Below, in pieces: positions 1-8,831 of a stretch of 61,365 nt of DNA; position 1 is the first letter of the stretch, and each line of letters opens with the position of its first letter. The stretch is from RGIG6353 sp045590615 (lineage in GTDB: Bacteria > Bacillota > Clostridia > Oscillospirales > SIG627). The stretch spans positions 1-61,365 of the forward strand of contig JAZNRH010000044.1 in the NCBI GenBank assembly GCA_045590615.1, in the 5' to 3' direction. A program made the position numbers and the translations under genes. Below the pieces are notes generated by a model that worked only from the letters and a program-made list of their open reading frames with translations, was not told the origin of the DNA and made no database searches.

Positions 1-2
1 AT

Positions 3-425
3 TACGCAGCTAAGGTTGCTTCTTCTGTAACAATCTGGGGTCTTGCTAACGATGCTGATGAAGCTGCAGAGTACAAGCAGTTCACTCTTGATGAGCTTGC
101 TGAAATGGTTGAGTTGATTGACGCTCGTACAGAGGAAATCACAGACAACAAGACACAGCTTGAAGCTGACAAGGCAGCTCTTGATACAGAGGCTGAGGAT
201 TATGCAGAGAAGGCAGCAGCTATCGACGCTGAAATCGAAGATATCGTTAATGAGCTTAATGAAATCGATACAATCGATATGCTCATGCTCTACTACGAAG
301 ATGCTAACGACGACCTTGTTCTTGCAACAATCATCGTTGAAGTATTCGAAGCAGATTCTGAGGACGTAGTATACTCTGTTAACGATACAATCTTCGTTAA
401 CTTCGGCACTATTACCGAAGCATAA
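3..425 (+). CDS. C-terminal part of an acidic coiled-coil protein (5' end outside window)
   Basis: The reading frame is open from the left edge of the window, so the start codon lies upstream and only the last 140 residues are visible. The middle is rich in Ala, Glu and Asp with heptad-like spacing (alternating ELI, ALDTEAEDYAEKAAAI), which suggests a coiled coil. The last 50 residues are a beta-rich tail ending DTIFVNFGTITEA. Codon choice is strongly biased (GCT, ACA, CTT, AAC) and resembles the ribosomal-protein genes of this window, so the protein is probably abundant, possibly a surface protein. A strong terminator follows the stop codon. I do not recognise the family. Confidence 0.75.
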   Translation, partial: YAAKVASSVTIWGLANDADEAAEYKQFTLDELAEMVELIDARTEEITDNKTQLEADKAALDTEAEDYAEKAAAIDAEIEDIVNELNEIDTIDMLMLYYEDANDDLVLATIIVEVFEADSEDVVYSVNDTIFVNFGTITEA

Positions 426-442
426 TTCAGGATTGCTAATAC

Positions 443-476
443 TAAGGTGCTTCCCGAAAGGGAAGCATCTTTTTTT
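443..476 (+). terminator. Rho-independent terminator of the first gene
   Basis: GCTTCCC-GAAA-GGGAAGC stem with a tetraloop, followed by seven T. It lies 20 bp after the stop codon. Confidence 0.9.
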
Positions 477-525
477 ATCATATAGGAAATTTTTTTGAAT
501 TAACCTCGTCGTTTTGCCTTGCTTC
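477..525 (+). repeat. Dispersed repeat family R3, copy 1
   Basis: Runs from ATCATATAGG through GAATTAACCTCGTCG to TTTTGCCTTGCTT. The same sequence occurs in reverse orientation at 50895-50947, with a variant at 50792-50845. This copy sits between two convergent terminators. Confidence 0.6.
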
Positions 526-537
526 TTATTTATATAA

Positions 538-571
538 CAAAAATATGGGGACGGAAAATCCGTCCCCATAA
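538..571 (-). terminator. Terminator of the metH operon
   Basis: Perfect ATGGGGACGG/CCGTCCCCAT stem with a 5-nt loop, followed on the minus strand by ATTTTTG. It lies directly after the metH stop. Confidence 0.8.
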
Positions 572-587
572 GGTTACATAACGCTTA

Positions 588-2972
588 TTACTTCAATATC
601 TCTTCTGCGTAGCGCACAGCTTCCATAGCATCCTTTGCGTATTTGTCTGCACCGATTGCATCGGAGTATTCCTGATTGAGAACTGCGCCACCTACGATTA
701 TCTTGCACCAGGGCGCATTTTTGCGCAGAAGCTTGATTGTCTCTTCCATTGCAGGTACTGTCGTTGTCATAAGTGCACTCAGACCCACAAGTTTACAATT
801 TTCTTTGATGACCGTTTCGACTATTTTTTCGCTCGCAACGTCTCTGCCAAGGTCGATTACGTTGAAGCCGTAATTTTCAAGCAGCAGCTTCACAATATTC
901 TTTCCGATATCGTGTATATCGCCTTTGACCGTCGCAATAACTACACAGCCCGTGCTCGCTCTTGTATCAGCAGTCATAGAGGCTTTGATTATTTCAAAGG
1001 CTGATTTGGCAGCCTCGGCACTCATAAGTAGCTGAGGAAGATATACCGTTTTGTTTTCAAAGCCGGTACCTACGGTGTTGAGGGCAGGTATAATTTCAAG
1101 CTGAACTATTTCAAGAGCCTTGCGTTGTGTCAGAAGCTCCTTGGTCAGCTCGGACGCCTCCTCCTTCAAGCCCTTGACGATTGCTCTTTGGAGAGCCGAG
1201 GAAAAGTCCTCGTCCTTTTTTTCCTTTTTATCCGTAACCTCGCCAACGGTAACCGTCTCGGCGAAAGCAAGGTAGTCAGCACAAGCCTCGTCGAGAGCCG
1301 ATAAGGCTCTGAATGCGTGATAGGTTTTTTGCATTTCGGCAGAGTAAGGATTCATAATTGCTGCTGAGAGCCCGTTGGAAAGAGCAAGTGCAAAGAAGGT
1401 GCTGTTGATTATATCTCTGTTGGGCAAGCCGAAGGAAACGTTTGAGACACCCAGCGAGGTATGACAGCCAAGCTCGTTTTTTATCAGCCTTACAGCTTCA
1501 AGAGTCTGCAGTGCAGCATTGTTGTCTGCGCTTATTGTCAGTGCGAGTGGGTCGAAAATAATATCCTTTTTGTCGATACCGTATCTTTCTGCCTCGGCAA
1601 GAATTTTTCTTGCAATTTCAAGACGTTCCTCTGCCTTGTCGGGAATTCCGTTCTCGTCAAGGGTAAGAGCAACCACGAGAGCACCGTATTTTTTAGCAAT
1701 AGGGAATACCGAGTCCATACTCTCCTTTTTGCCGTTCACCGAGTTGAGCATTGCCTTTCCGTTGTAAATGCGCAGTGCCCTTTCCATTGCCTCGGGATTT
1801 GAGGTGTCAATCTGCAAGGGCAGATTGAGTATTGCCTGTAGCTCGAATATTGCAGTCGTGAGCATTTCGATCTCGTCAATTTCGGGGAGACCGACGTTGA
1901 CGTCAAGCAGATGTACGCCACGCTCCTGCTGGGCAATACCTTCCTTGAGAATATAGTCTATGTCGTGAGCCTTAAGCGCTTCCTTAAAGCGCTTTTTGCC
2001 TGTCGGATTAATTCTTTCTCCTATAAGAACAGGGGAAGAGTCAAATATCACAGAATGTGTGTATGATGAAACGCAAGTTATATTCTTTTTTGTTATCGGC
2101 TTTGGCTCTACGTTACAGCAGGCATTGACGGTAGCCTTTATATATTCGGGTGTAGTTCCACAACAGCCACCGACAATTCTGACACCCTCTTTAACAAGGA
2201 GCGAAACCTCGTTTGAAAACTCGTCGGGCAGAACGTCGTATACCGTCTTGCCGTCAATCGCTCTTGGCAGACCTGCATTGGGCTTTAAGATAATGGGGAG
2301 TGAGGAGTATTTCAGATACTCTCTTACAACTCCACCAAGTGCCTTTGGACCGAGTGAGCAGTTGACACCGATGGCATCAGCCCCCATACCTTCAAGAAGA
2401 GCGACCATAGCCGAGGGCGAAGCACCCGTCATCAGCTTTGAGTCCTCCGAGTATGCGTTTGATACAAAGACGGGAAGGTCGGAGTTTTCCTTAACTGCAA
2501 GAAGTGCAGCCTTTGTTTCGTAGCTGTCGTTCATCGTTTCGATGATTACGAGGTCAACCCCGTATTTAACGCCGAGCTTTACGGTCTCGGCAAAAATTGA
2601 GACAGCCTCTTCAAAATCGAGGTCCCCATAGGGCTTGAGCATTCTGCCCGTAGGGCCGATATCAAGGGCAATCCACTTTTCTTGAGGAGCGTTGCTTTCC
2701 TCTCTTGCTCTCTTTGCGTTTTCTACTGCCTTGCCGATAATTTCGTCAAGCTCATTATATGTGAATTTAAGAATATTTGCGCCAAAGGTGTTGGTGCTGA
2801 CAACGTTACTGCCAGCGTCAAAATAGTCTCTGTGTATTTTAGTTACTGCCTCGGGGTGAGTAAGATTCCAGCGTTCAGGCAGTTCGCCTGCCTTCAAGCC
2901 CTCTGCCTGCAGCAGAGTACCCATTCCACCGTCGAGGAAAAGTATATTGTTCTTCAAATAATCAAGTATCAT
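588..2972 (-). CDS. metH: Cobalamin-dependent methionine synthase without reactivation domain
   Basis: Transfers a methyl group from 5-methyltetrahydrofolate to homocysteine via cobalamin, in the cytoplasm. Domain order: homocysteine/Zn domain (about 1-290; Zn cysteines in VNCSLGP and GGCCGTTP), pterin-binding domain (about 320-570; SSPVLIGERINPTG), helical cobalamin cap, then the cobalamin Rossmann domain with DIHDIGKNIV, whose His687 would ligate cobalt. At 794 residues it ends after the B12 domain, whereas E. coli MetH (about 1,200 residues) carries an AdoMet-binding reactivation domain as well. That missing domain is encoded by the gene immediately upstream, which overlaps it by 4 bp. metF lies in the same operon. 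Confidence 0.95.
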   Translation of the reverse strand: MILDYLKNNILFLDGGMGTLLQAEGLKAGELPERWNLTHPEAVTKIHRDYFDAGSNVVSTNTFGANILKFTYNELDEIIGKAVENAKRAREESNAPQEKWIALDIGPTGRMLKPYGDLDFEEAVSIFAETVKLGVKYGVDLVIIETMNDSYETKAALLAVKENSDLPVFVSNAYSEDSKLMTGASPSAMVALLEGMGADAIGVNCSLGPKALGGVVREYLKYSSLPIILKPNAGLPRAIDGKTVYDVLPDEFSNEVSLLVKEGVRIVGGCCGTTPEYIKATVNACCNVEPKPITKKNITCVSSYTHSVIFDSSPVLIGERINPTGKKRFKEALKAHDIDYILKEGIAQQERGVHLLDVNVGLPEIDEIEMLTTAIFELQAILNLPLQIDTSNPEAMERALRIYNGKAMLNSVNGKKESMDSVFPIAKKYGALVVALTLDENGIPDKAEERLEIARKILAEAERYGIDKKDIIFDPLALTISADNNAALQTLEAVRLIKNELGCHTSLGVSNVSFGLPNRDIINSTFFALALSNGLSAAIMNPYSAEMQKTYHAFRALSALDEACADYLAFAETVTVGEVTDKKEKKDEDFSSALQRAIVKGLKEEASELTKELLTQRKALEIVQLEIIPALNTVGTGFENKTVYLPQLLMSAEAAKSAFEIIKASMTADTRASTGCVVIATVKGDIHDIGKNIVKLLLENYGFNVIDLGRDVASEKIVETVIKENCKLVGLSALMTTTVPAMEETIKLLRKNAPWCKIIVGGAVLNQEYSDAIGADKYAKDAMEAVRYAEEILK

Positions 2973-3556
2973 TTTTTAACTCCCATCATTGCCGTCACCG
3001 ATTTGGTTGGCGACATTAAAAGACTCTCGTTGAGGGTGAGACCTATTTTTCTCGGGCAATCAAGTGCTGAAAATATATCCCTTTGCACCTCAAGTGGAAA
3101 ATCTCCGTATCCTGCGCTCAGACGAGGCAGGGTATTATATTCTTTTTTTATATCAAGACAAAATGCATCGCAGAGTGCTTCTATACGTTCTGCACCGATT
3201 GCCTGAAAAAGCAGAGCCTTGGTCGGAGATACGGTTGCATAACGGTAGGTCAGACGGTCAAGCTCAATGCCCACCGTTGCAGAAAACACAATGAGTGAGT
3301 CACAGCCCTGCACTCCTTTTTTCACCGTCTCAGAGCCGGTTATTGTAAATCCGAGGTCGAGGGCATCGCCACACTCCCGAATATCAAAAAAACGGTAGCA
3401 CACCTTGTAGCACAGCTTGCCTTCAAGCTCGTCAAGACATTCGTCAATGATTTCTTCAAGCTCCTTTGCCTCGCCTCTCACTCCTGCGTAGCGCAGAATT
3501 TCACTATAGTTGACGGTTGGCGCAGGGTAGCTTTTCGTATAAATGATGCTATTCAT
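2969..3556 (-). CDS. Stand-alone MetH reactivation-domain protein
   Basis: 195 residues matching the vitamin-B12-dependent methionine synthase activation domain, which uses AdoMet and an electron donor to remethylate inactive cob(II)alamin. Recognised from the core RLSAGYGDFPLEVQ and the conserved end KIGLTLNESLLMSPTKSVTAM; the Tyr and Ser residues there line the AdoMet/B12 face in the family. It is normally the C-terminal domain of MetH but is a separate polypeptide here. Its stop overlaps the metH start (ATGA), which suggests translational coupling and equal dosage. Only 2 bp separate it from metF. Confidence 0.88.
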   Translation of the reverse strand: MNSIIYTKSYPAPTVNYSEILRYAGVRGEAKELEEIIDECLDELEGKLCYKVCYRFFDIRECGDALDLGFTITGSETVKKGVQGCDSLIVFSATVGIELDRLTYRYATVSPTKALLFQAIGAERIEALCDAFCLDIKKEYNTLPRLSAGYGDFPLEVQRDIFSALDCPRKIGLTLNESLLMSPTKSVTAMMGVKK

Positions 3557-3558
3557 AA

Positions 3559-4431
3559 TCAGGACAAAATATCCGAGAGGTTATTTTGAATTGCTATTGC
3601 GACGTCGGGCTTGTTCATAGAGTAGACGTGTACGTTTTTTATTCCGTTGGCAAAAAGGTCGATGATTTGGTCGGTTGCATAAGCAATACCTGCTTGCTTC
3701 ATAGCATTCGGGGTATTGCCAAACTTGTCTACAAGCGACTTAAAGCGCTGTGGTACAAACGCACCCGACAGCTTTATGGCTCGCTCTACCTGATTTCCGT
3801 TGGTGATGGGCATAATACCCGGAACAACGGGAACGGTAATGCCTGCTTCACGGATTTTATAAAGAAAGTTATATAAAAGATTGTTGTCGAAAAACATCTG
3901 TGTCGTGAGGAAGGAACAGCCTGCCTCCACCTTCTCTTTAAGATAGAATATATCTTCCTTCTGATTTGCGCTTTCGGGGTGAATTTCGGGGTAGCACGCT
4001 CCACCGATACAGAAATCGGCGCTCTCTCGAAGCTCGTGAATGAGGTCGATTGCATGTGTATACGCCCAGCTCGAACGGTCGGCATTTTTGAGCTCGTCTG
4101 GAACGTCGCCTCTGAGCGCCATTACGTTTTCGATACCTGCAAGTCGCATTTCTTTAATTCTTTCTTTTACAGTCTCTTTTGTTGACGATACGCAGGTGAG
4201 ATGCGCAAGGGTGGGCACCGAGTAGCGTTCTTTTATATTTTTGGCAATTTCAAGAGTATATTTACTCGTTCCACCACCTGCACCATAGGTTACGCTCATA
4301 AATGAAGGGCGTAGCTTGGCAATTTCTTCGGTGGCAGTTTTTACACTTTCAAAGACTGTGTCGGTCTTGGGTGGGAACACCTCAAAGGAAAGTGAAAGCT
4401 TGTCCTGTTCAAATAATTTGGTCAGTTTCAT
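3559..4431 (-). CDS. metF: Methylenetetrahydrofolate reductase
   Basis: FAD-dependent reduction of 5,10-methylene-THF to 5-methyl-THF, the methyl donor for the adjacent MetH. 290 residues is the usual MetF length. Family motifs are present: SLSFEVFPPKTD near the N-terminus, FMSVTYGAGGG, a TCVSST segment, GDVPDE, GGACYPEIHPES and TTQMFFDN in the second half. It sits between the reactivation protein (2-bp gap) and a YitT-like gene (4-bp overlap), completing a one-carbon to methionine operon. No SAM riboswitch or T-box is visible upstream of the operon; only about 50 bp separate it from the divergent thioesterase gene. Confidence 0.96.
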   Translation of the reverse strand: MKLTKLFEQDKLSLSFEVFPPKTDTVFESVKTATEEIAKLRPSFMSVTYGAGGGTSKYTLEIAKNIKERYSVPTLAHLTCVSSTKETVKERIKEMRLAGIENVMALRGDVPDELKNADRSSWAYTHAIDLIHELRESADFCIGGACYPEIHPESANQKEDIFYLKEKVEAGCSFLTTQMFFDNNLLYNFLYKIREAGITVPVVPGIMPITNGNQVERAIKLSGAFVPQRFKSLVDKFGNTPNAMKQAGIAYATDQIIDLFANGIKNVHVYSMNKPDVAIAIQNNLSDILS

Positions 4432-5030
4432 ATTTTACTCCTGTTAATCCTTTCGATTATACCGATTATTTTGCCCGACAGTATTACTGTTAAGAGAGAA
4501 AAAACAATCTTTTGATAAGGTATATATACGAGCGACAGTAACAATACCGTCAAATCACTTATAAGATATACGGTTTCAATTTTAACACGGAACAGCTTTG
4601 AAAAGCCCATTGCTAAGGCATCGTCACCACTTGGAGCGCCACCTGCCCTGACGCAGAGCCCTGCGCCCACACCGATGAAAATTGCGCCTGCAATTGAGGC
4701 GAGGAGAGGTTTGGTGTAAAGTGCTTCAAAAAGTGGGGGCGTGAACTCCAACACTCTGTAGGTCAATGAAAAGGAGATGCTTGCAATCGCCGAATAGAAA
4801 ATAAAGCGTTTCCCCAGAATTCGCCATCCTATAAAGTAGCATAGCATATTGAGTATAAAGCTTGAAAAGGCTGGGGAGATATTAAATACGTGCTCTAAAA
4901 ACAGCGTAAGCCCAAGAACGCCACCCTCGGTAACACCCGAGAAGGAGTGGATTTCATAAAAGCCAAAAGCCATAATCATTGCACCCGAGAGTGAGAGGAT
5001 AATATTCTTGAAGCAGAGAGTGTTTTTCAT
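4428..5030 (-). CDS. YitT-like multipass membrane protein
   Basis: 200 residues with about five or six membrane segments. The region EGGVLGLTLFLEH and the later GLCVRAGGAPSGDDALAMGFSKL are typical of YitT/YczE-type proteins of unknown function. The C-terminal soluble DUF2179 domain found in full-length YitT is absent; the protein ends IIERINRSKI. It is the first gene of the leftward operon and overlaps metF by 4 bp. Whether it has a role in methionine or folate metabolism is unknown; the tight coupling only shows co-expression. Confidence 0.75.
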   Translation of the reverse strand: MKNTLCFKNIILSLSGAMIMAFGFYEIHSFSGVTEGGVLGLTLFLEHVFNISPAFSSFILNMLCYFIGWRILGKRFIFYSAIASISFSLTYRVLEFTPPLFEALYTKPLLASIAGAIFIGVGAGLCVRAGGAPSGDDALAMGFSKLFRVKIETVYLISDLTVLLLSLVYIPYQKIVFSLLTVILSGKIIGIIERINRSKI

Positions 5031-5031
5031 T

Positions 5032-5060
5032 TTGACAATCCTCGAATTTTGTGATACAAT
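5032..5060 (+). promoter_or_regulatory. Sigma-A promoter of the thioesterase gene
   Basis: TTGACA, 17-bp spacer, TACAAT. An AACGGAGG ribosome site follows about 12 bp after the -10. Confidence 0.75.
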
Positions 5061-5081
5061 ACTAAAAACGGAGGTGTTTTT

Positions 5082-5486
5082 ATGACAGAAATTGAAAGAG
5101 TCAGGAATTTTTTTGAAGGTGACGTTTTCGCCACCTCGGCAACGGGAATAGAAATAGATGAAATCGCTGATAAGTGGGCAAAGTGCTCGCTCAAGCTTGA
5201 TTCACGTCACAAGAACGCTGCAAATCAGGTAATGGGAGGCGCAATTTTTACGCTTGCCGATTTTACGTTTGCAGTTGCAACCAACAGAGGAGACGGTGCT
5301 GTTACCGTTACCACCTCTTCAAATATTTCGTTTATGGGTACAGTCAAGGGAGATATGCTCTTTGCCGAGGCAAAGCTACTCAAGGACGGCAGACGAAGCT
5401 GTTTTTATCAGATTGAGGTAAAGGACTCAACCGATACTCTCGTTGCTGTTGTCAATACCGTCGGAACTCACGTTTCAGACAAATAA
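5082..5486 (+). CDS. PaaI-family hotdog thioesterase
   Basis: 134 residues, a single hotdog-fold domain. The signature AANQVMGGAIFTLADFTFAVATN corresponds to the active-site helix of PaaI/YbgC-type acyl-CoA thioesterases, with Asn in the NQVMGG turn and Asp in the LADF segment as probable catalytic residues. It likely hydrolyses small or aromatic acyl-CoA esters in the cytosol; the substrate cannot be told. It has its own promoter and GGAGG site. Its last 12 bp overlap the 3' end of eutH on the opposite strand, so the two converge without a terminator between them. Confidence 0.85.
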   Translation: MTEIERVRNFFEGDVFATSATGIEIDEIADKWAKCSLKLDSRHKNAANQVMGGAIFTLADFTFAVATNRGDGAVTVTTSSNISFMGTVKGDMLFAEAKLLKDGRRSCFYQIEVKDSTDTLVAVVNTVGTHVSDK

Positions 5487-6545
5487 CTTTTTATAGAAAA
5501 GCACTGCAACTATTATGGCTGTAAAGCCTGATGCAAGCTTTCCGACTACCGATGCAAGCACGAAGTCGGGGTTGAACGATAAGGTGAATGCCAGATGGCC
5601 TGCTAAAGTAAATGCGCCCGATACTGCGAAGGCAAGATTTGCAATTCTGCCCTTTTTGTCCATTTCGGGTATCAGTGGTATGCAGGTCGCAAAGCTCGCA
5701 GCAGATGCAAGAAAGCCGAGAACCGATTTACTGCCGAGTCCTGTTTTTGAACCGATTGCCGAAAGGGGTCGGTTCAATATTTTTGATAAAAGGAAAATCA
5801 GTGGGAACGAGCCTGTCATTACGCAGGTTGTATTTATTATAACGTCTGTTCCTTCTTTGAGAGGTGCAAGTGAGCCGATTATCTTGATGCCTGTAAGGAA
5901 TTCAAATATACCGAGCGCAAGACCGATAACGATGACGGTCATTATAGCCTTGCCGATAATTGAAAACACCTTTACCGAGAAAGAGGGCGCCTTCAGAAGT
6001 CCGAGTACTACCAGCCCTGAAAAAATAATAAGTGGGATTGAGTTAATCAAAAGCAGGGTAAGGGGTATTTTCAGCATCAGACCCGAAATGATACAGCCAA
6101 TGGGTATGGTTACTATTCCACAAAGAATACCCATCAAGACGTCAACGTGATATTTTTTGTCTATTACACTCAGAGCAAAGGGAATTGTGTATGAAATTGT
6201 TGCGCCAAGCGTTGAGCCCACTATCAGACCGTTGTACTGACCAAGCATATAATCGTCGGCAATTTCCTGCGCAAGAGGAGCGCCACCCATATCGCTTGCA
6301 AGAATCATTCCTGACAGAATTGACGGGTCGAAGGGTGTGTGCTTGATTATAAATTCTGTAAATGGGGTGAGGAGCTGTGCTATAACGGGAGCGAAAAGAA
6401 TCATTCCTACCATAGATATGAACATCAGGCTGAGCATCGAAACTGCCTTGTCAAATTCTTTGCCCAAGCCAAAGTGATTTCCCGTTATGTAGTCAAGTGC
6501 ACCCAGAATTGAAAAAATTGCAAATACTACGGATAAAGCGTACAT
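5475..6545 (-). CDS. eutH: EutH-type ethanolamine permease
   Basis: 356 residues, about ten membrane segments. Recognised by the EutH core SILSGMILASDMGGAPLAQEIA, followed by GLIVGSTLGATISYTIPFAL, and by MTGSFPLIFLLSKIL and SKSVLGFLASAASFATCIPLIPEMD. EutH facilitates ethanolamine entry. No other eut gene (ammonia-lyase EutBC, shell proteins, EutVW) is in the window, so this is an orphan permease; it may feed a locus elsewhere or move a different amine. It ends a leftward group with the PHP phosphatase (3-bp gap) and the rRNA methyltransferase. Confidence 0.88.
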   Translation of the reverse strand: MYALSVVFAIFSILGALDYITGNHFGLGKEFDKAVSMLSLMFISMVGMILFAPVIAQLLTPFTEFIIKHTPFDPSILSGMILASDMGGAPLAQEIADDYMLGQYNGLIVGSTLGATISYTIPFALSVIDKKYHVDVLMGILCGIVTIPIGCIISGLMLKIPLTLLLINSIPLIIFSGLVVLGLLKAPSFSVKVFSIIGKAIMTVIVIGLALGIFEFLTGIKIIGSLAPLKEGTDVIINTTCVMTGSFPLIFLLSKILNRPLSAIGSKTGLGSKSVLGFLASAASFATCIPLIPEMDKKGRIANLAFAVSGAFTLAGHLAFTLSFNPDFVLASVVGKLASGFTAIIVAVLFYKKLFV

Positions 6546-6548
6546 ATT

Positions 6549-7361
6549 TTACACCAAAGCTTCTTCCCTGAAGCCGTCCTTTGTGAGTATTACGATATTT
6601 TTGTAGCCACAGTCAAGAAGTCTGTTGACAGCCATATTCCAATTACTGTCAAAAAAGTCTTTGTTGTGACAGTCGGAGCTGATTGTTATCTGGCAGCCAA
6701 GCGACTTTAACTCCTTTATGATAAATTCAGCAAGATAGGGCGTGTCACGGTAGCCTCTCGCTACGCAGCCGACGTTCAGCTCGAATATGCTGACCGTCTT
6801 TGCTATTTCTCTGAGCGCCTCGATTGCAAGAGCCTTGTACTCCTTTGAATCCTCGTCGAAGAGTGAGAGGGTCTTTGCGTGCTTGGTAACCAAATCAAAG
6901 TGACCGATAATGTCGGGCTTGTGTTTTACAATTCCGACAATCTGCTCGTAATAGCTACGTGCAAAAGCCATACCGTTACCGTCAAAGTACTCGTCAACAA
7001 GAGCCCTTACGTCGTCAGGCTTTCTGTCGAATGCTACCCTTATTCCGTCTTTAATCAGGTAGTGGAAAGAGCCGATAATATAGTCGTACTCGTCGAGTGG
7101 GTCGATAGAGAAAAGGTCATACTCCACTCCACAAAAGACGTCCAGCTTGCCCTCGTATTGCTTTTTTAGCTCGGCAGAGGTTTTCATATATTGCACGATT
7201 GCCTCGCCACCTTTGGTATATATGCTTTTTTGGTCTGTGCAGGCGTGCCTTGAAAAGCCGATTGAGTTAAATCCACATTCTATTGCCCTTTCGCACATTT
7301 CTTCAAGAGTGTTTTTTCCGTCACAGAATATAGAATGAGTATGTAAATTTTGGAGATACAT
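6549..7361 (-). CDS. PHP-domain phosphatase, HisK histidinol-phosphatase-like
   Basis: 270 residues of the PHP superfamily. The N-terminal metal motif is NLHTHSIFCDG (His7, His9); further metal ligands are in GVEYD, IGSFHYL, IGHFDLV and the C-terminal ISSDCHN. The layout matches HisJ/HisK-type histidinol-phosphate phosphatases, which act in the penultimate step of histidine synthesis. No other his gene is nearby, so the substrate remains open. The CpsB class of PHP tyrosine phosphatases is less likely, because the strain's BY-kinase genes lie 46 kb away. Confidence 0.75.
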   Translation of the reverse strand: MYLQNLHTHSIFCDGKNTLEEMCERAIECGFNSIGFSRHACTDQKSIYTKGGEAIVQYMKTSAELKKQYEGKLDVFCGVEYDLFSIDPLDEYDYIIGSFHYLIKDGIRVAFDRKPDDVRALVDEYFDGNGMAFARSYYEQIVGIVKHKPDIIGHFDLVTKHAKTLSLFDEDSKEYKALAIEALREIAKTVSIFELNVGCVARGYRDTPYLAEFIIKELKSLGCQITISSDCHNKDFFDSNWNMAVNRLLDCGYKNIVILTKDGFREEALV

Positions 7362-7365
7362 AATA

Positions 7366-8721
7366 TTAATGCTGAATTCTCAGCCCTTTCGGATAATGGT
7401 TTTTTATAGTTGAGTTGACAGCCTTGCCACCACCGAGCGCAATTCCCTCGGCTCGTACAACCGTCCAGCCGTTTTCGCATTCAGCCTCAAAGCTTTCGCC
7501 CTTGAGGTAGGCATCAAGCCTCGTATCATCGAGGGCAAGGTCGATTTTTCTTTTGAAAAGCTCGCCCAGAGCCGAGAACAAGTGATGATGGGGCTGGAAA
7601 TATCCCCGTCTTACTTCACCCAGAGTTACTCCACATGAATAGCTGAGCCTGTCGGGTACGGGAATTTCGGGGTTTATATAAACTACAGCATCCTTGAATT
7701 TTCTGACGTAATCGGGATTGTATTCGCTCAGCGTGTCGTCAAGAAATTCACAGACACATTTCATTTCGTCCTTGTCAAGAGGCTTCAATGCAGACTTCAC
7801 GTCGCATTCCTCGTATTCGTCGCCACGTCTTTTCAAAACTGCGCAGAATTGCCCCTCACCCTTGGCGTTGTGTGGGTAGAAGCGACGGTATGCGTCGTTT
7901 CCTATGCCCGACACCGTGTAGGGAACAATCCTTTCGCTTGGGTAAACAAGCTCAAAGTCATCGTTGTCGGCAAGAAAAGCGTTCACCTGCTCTTCGTTTT
8001 CCTCGGGTGCGAAGGTGCAGGTCGAATATATGAGATAGCCTCCACCACGAAGGGCACGGGATGCCGATTGAAGAATGCCCCTTTGCCTCTCGGCGCACAT
8101 TTTCACGTTGTCAATGCTCCAATCCTTAACGGCAACCTCTTCCTTTCGGAACATTCCCTCCCCAGAGCAGGGCGCATCGACTATAACAAGGTCAAAATAA
8201 TATGGAAAAAGCTGTGCAACAGCGCCAACCTCGGCTGAGGTGACGGCATAGTTTTTCATACCCATTCTTTCAAAGTTGCCCGACATAATTCTTGCTCTCG
8301 GGGTGTTGATTTCATTTGATATAATAAAGCCGTCGTCACCGAGAAAGGAGGCGGCCTGAAGCGATTTTCCACCTGGAGCTGAGCACGTGTCGAAAATCTT
8401 CCAATTCTTTTTTATGTCAAGACTTGCAACGGGAATCATTGCGCTGGGCTCCTGAACGTAAATCAGCCCTGCGTGATGAAGTGGGTGAGCCCCAATTTTA
8501 TCATAGCTGAAGTAGTAGGAGTCGTTTGCATATTCAATCGGTGAGATTGGAAAGGAAAAAAGTGACGATACATCGCCTTTTTTCTTGAGAGGGTTGACTC
8601 TGAAGGCTCTCGGACTGTCTTTTTCAAGCTCTTTGAGATAGCGTTTCAGTCCTTCTTCACCGAGTAGCTTTTTCATTCTGTCAATAAAAACTTCACTCAA
8701 CATAACGAAACTCCTTTCCAA
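7366..8721 (-). CDS. RsmF/NOP2-type rRNA cytosine-C5 methyltransferase
   Basis: 451 residues. AdoMet-dependent m5C methyltransferase of the RsmB/RsmF superfamily. The AdoMet loop is FDTCSAPGGKSLQAA, and the two catalytic cysteines are in VDAPCSGEGMF and STCTFAPEENEEQV. The C-terminal 120 residues form an extra PUA-like RNA-binding region, ending near VVRAEGIALGGGKA, as in YebU/RsmF-type enzymes of Firmicutes. The protein lacks the NusB-like N-terminus of true RsmB, which is encoded separately at 22661-23902. First gene of a leftward group with a short 3' gap (4 bp) to the PHP gene. Confidence 0.9.
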   Translation of the reverse strand: MERSFVMLSEVFIDRMKKLLGEEGLKRYLKELEKDSPRAFRVNPLKKKGDVSSLFSFPISPIEYANDSYYFSYDKIGAHPLHHAGLIYVQEPSAMIPVASLDIKKNWKIFDTCSAPGGKSLQAASFLGDDGFIISNEINTPRARIMSGNFERMGMKNYAVTSAEVGAVAQLFPYYFDLVIVDAPCSGEGMFRKEEVAVKDWSIDNVKMCAERQRGILQSASRALRGGGYLIYSTCTFAPEENEEQVNAFLADNDDFELVYPSERIVPYTVSGIGNDAYRRFYPHNAKGEGQFCAVLKRRGDEYEECDVKSALKPLDKDEMKCVCEFLDDTLSEYNPDYVRKFKDAVVYINPEIPVPDRLSYSCGVTLGEVRRGYFQPHHHLFSALGELFKRKIDLALDDTRLDAYLKGESFEAECENGWTVVRAEGIALGGGKAVNSTIKNHYPKGLRIQH

Positions 8722-8786
8722 TTATTAATTATCTTACAAAAGCCGAATTATGTCAAGAGATTTTAGAAAGTTTCTTTCCAAAAGTA

Positions 8787-8815
8787 TTGACATTATCAAA
8801 AAACTGTGATATACT
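8787..8815 (+). promoter_or_regulatory. Strong promoter of the tRNA-Ser gene
   Basis: TTGACA, 17-bp spacer, extended TGTGATATACT -10 element. Transcription would start about 10 bp before the tRNA. Confidence 0.85.
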
Positions 8816-8831
8816 CTTAAGGCGACCGAAT

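Noticed and set aside
6549..7361. CpsB-type tyrosine phosphatase partner of the BY-kinase
   Set aside because: The PHP protein is far from the kinase and its motifs and length fit histidinol-phosphatase-like enzymes better.
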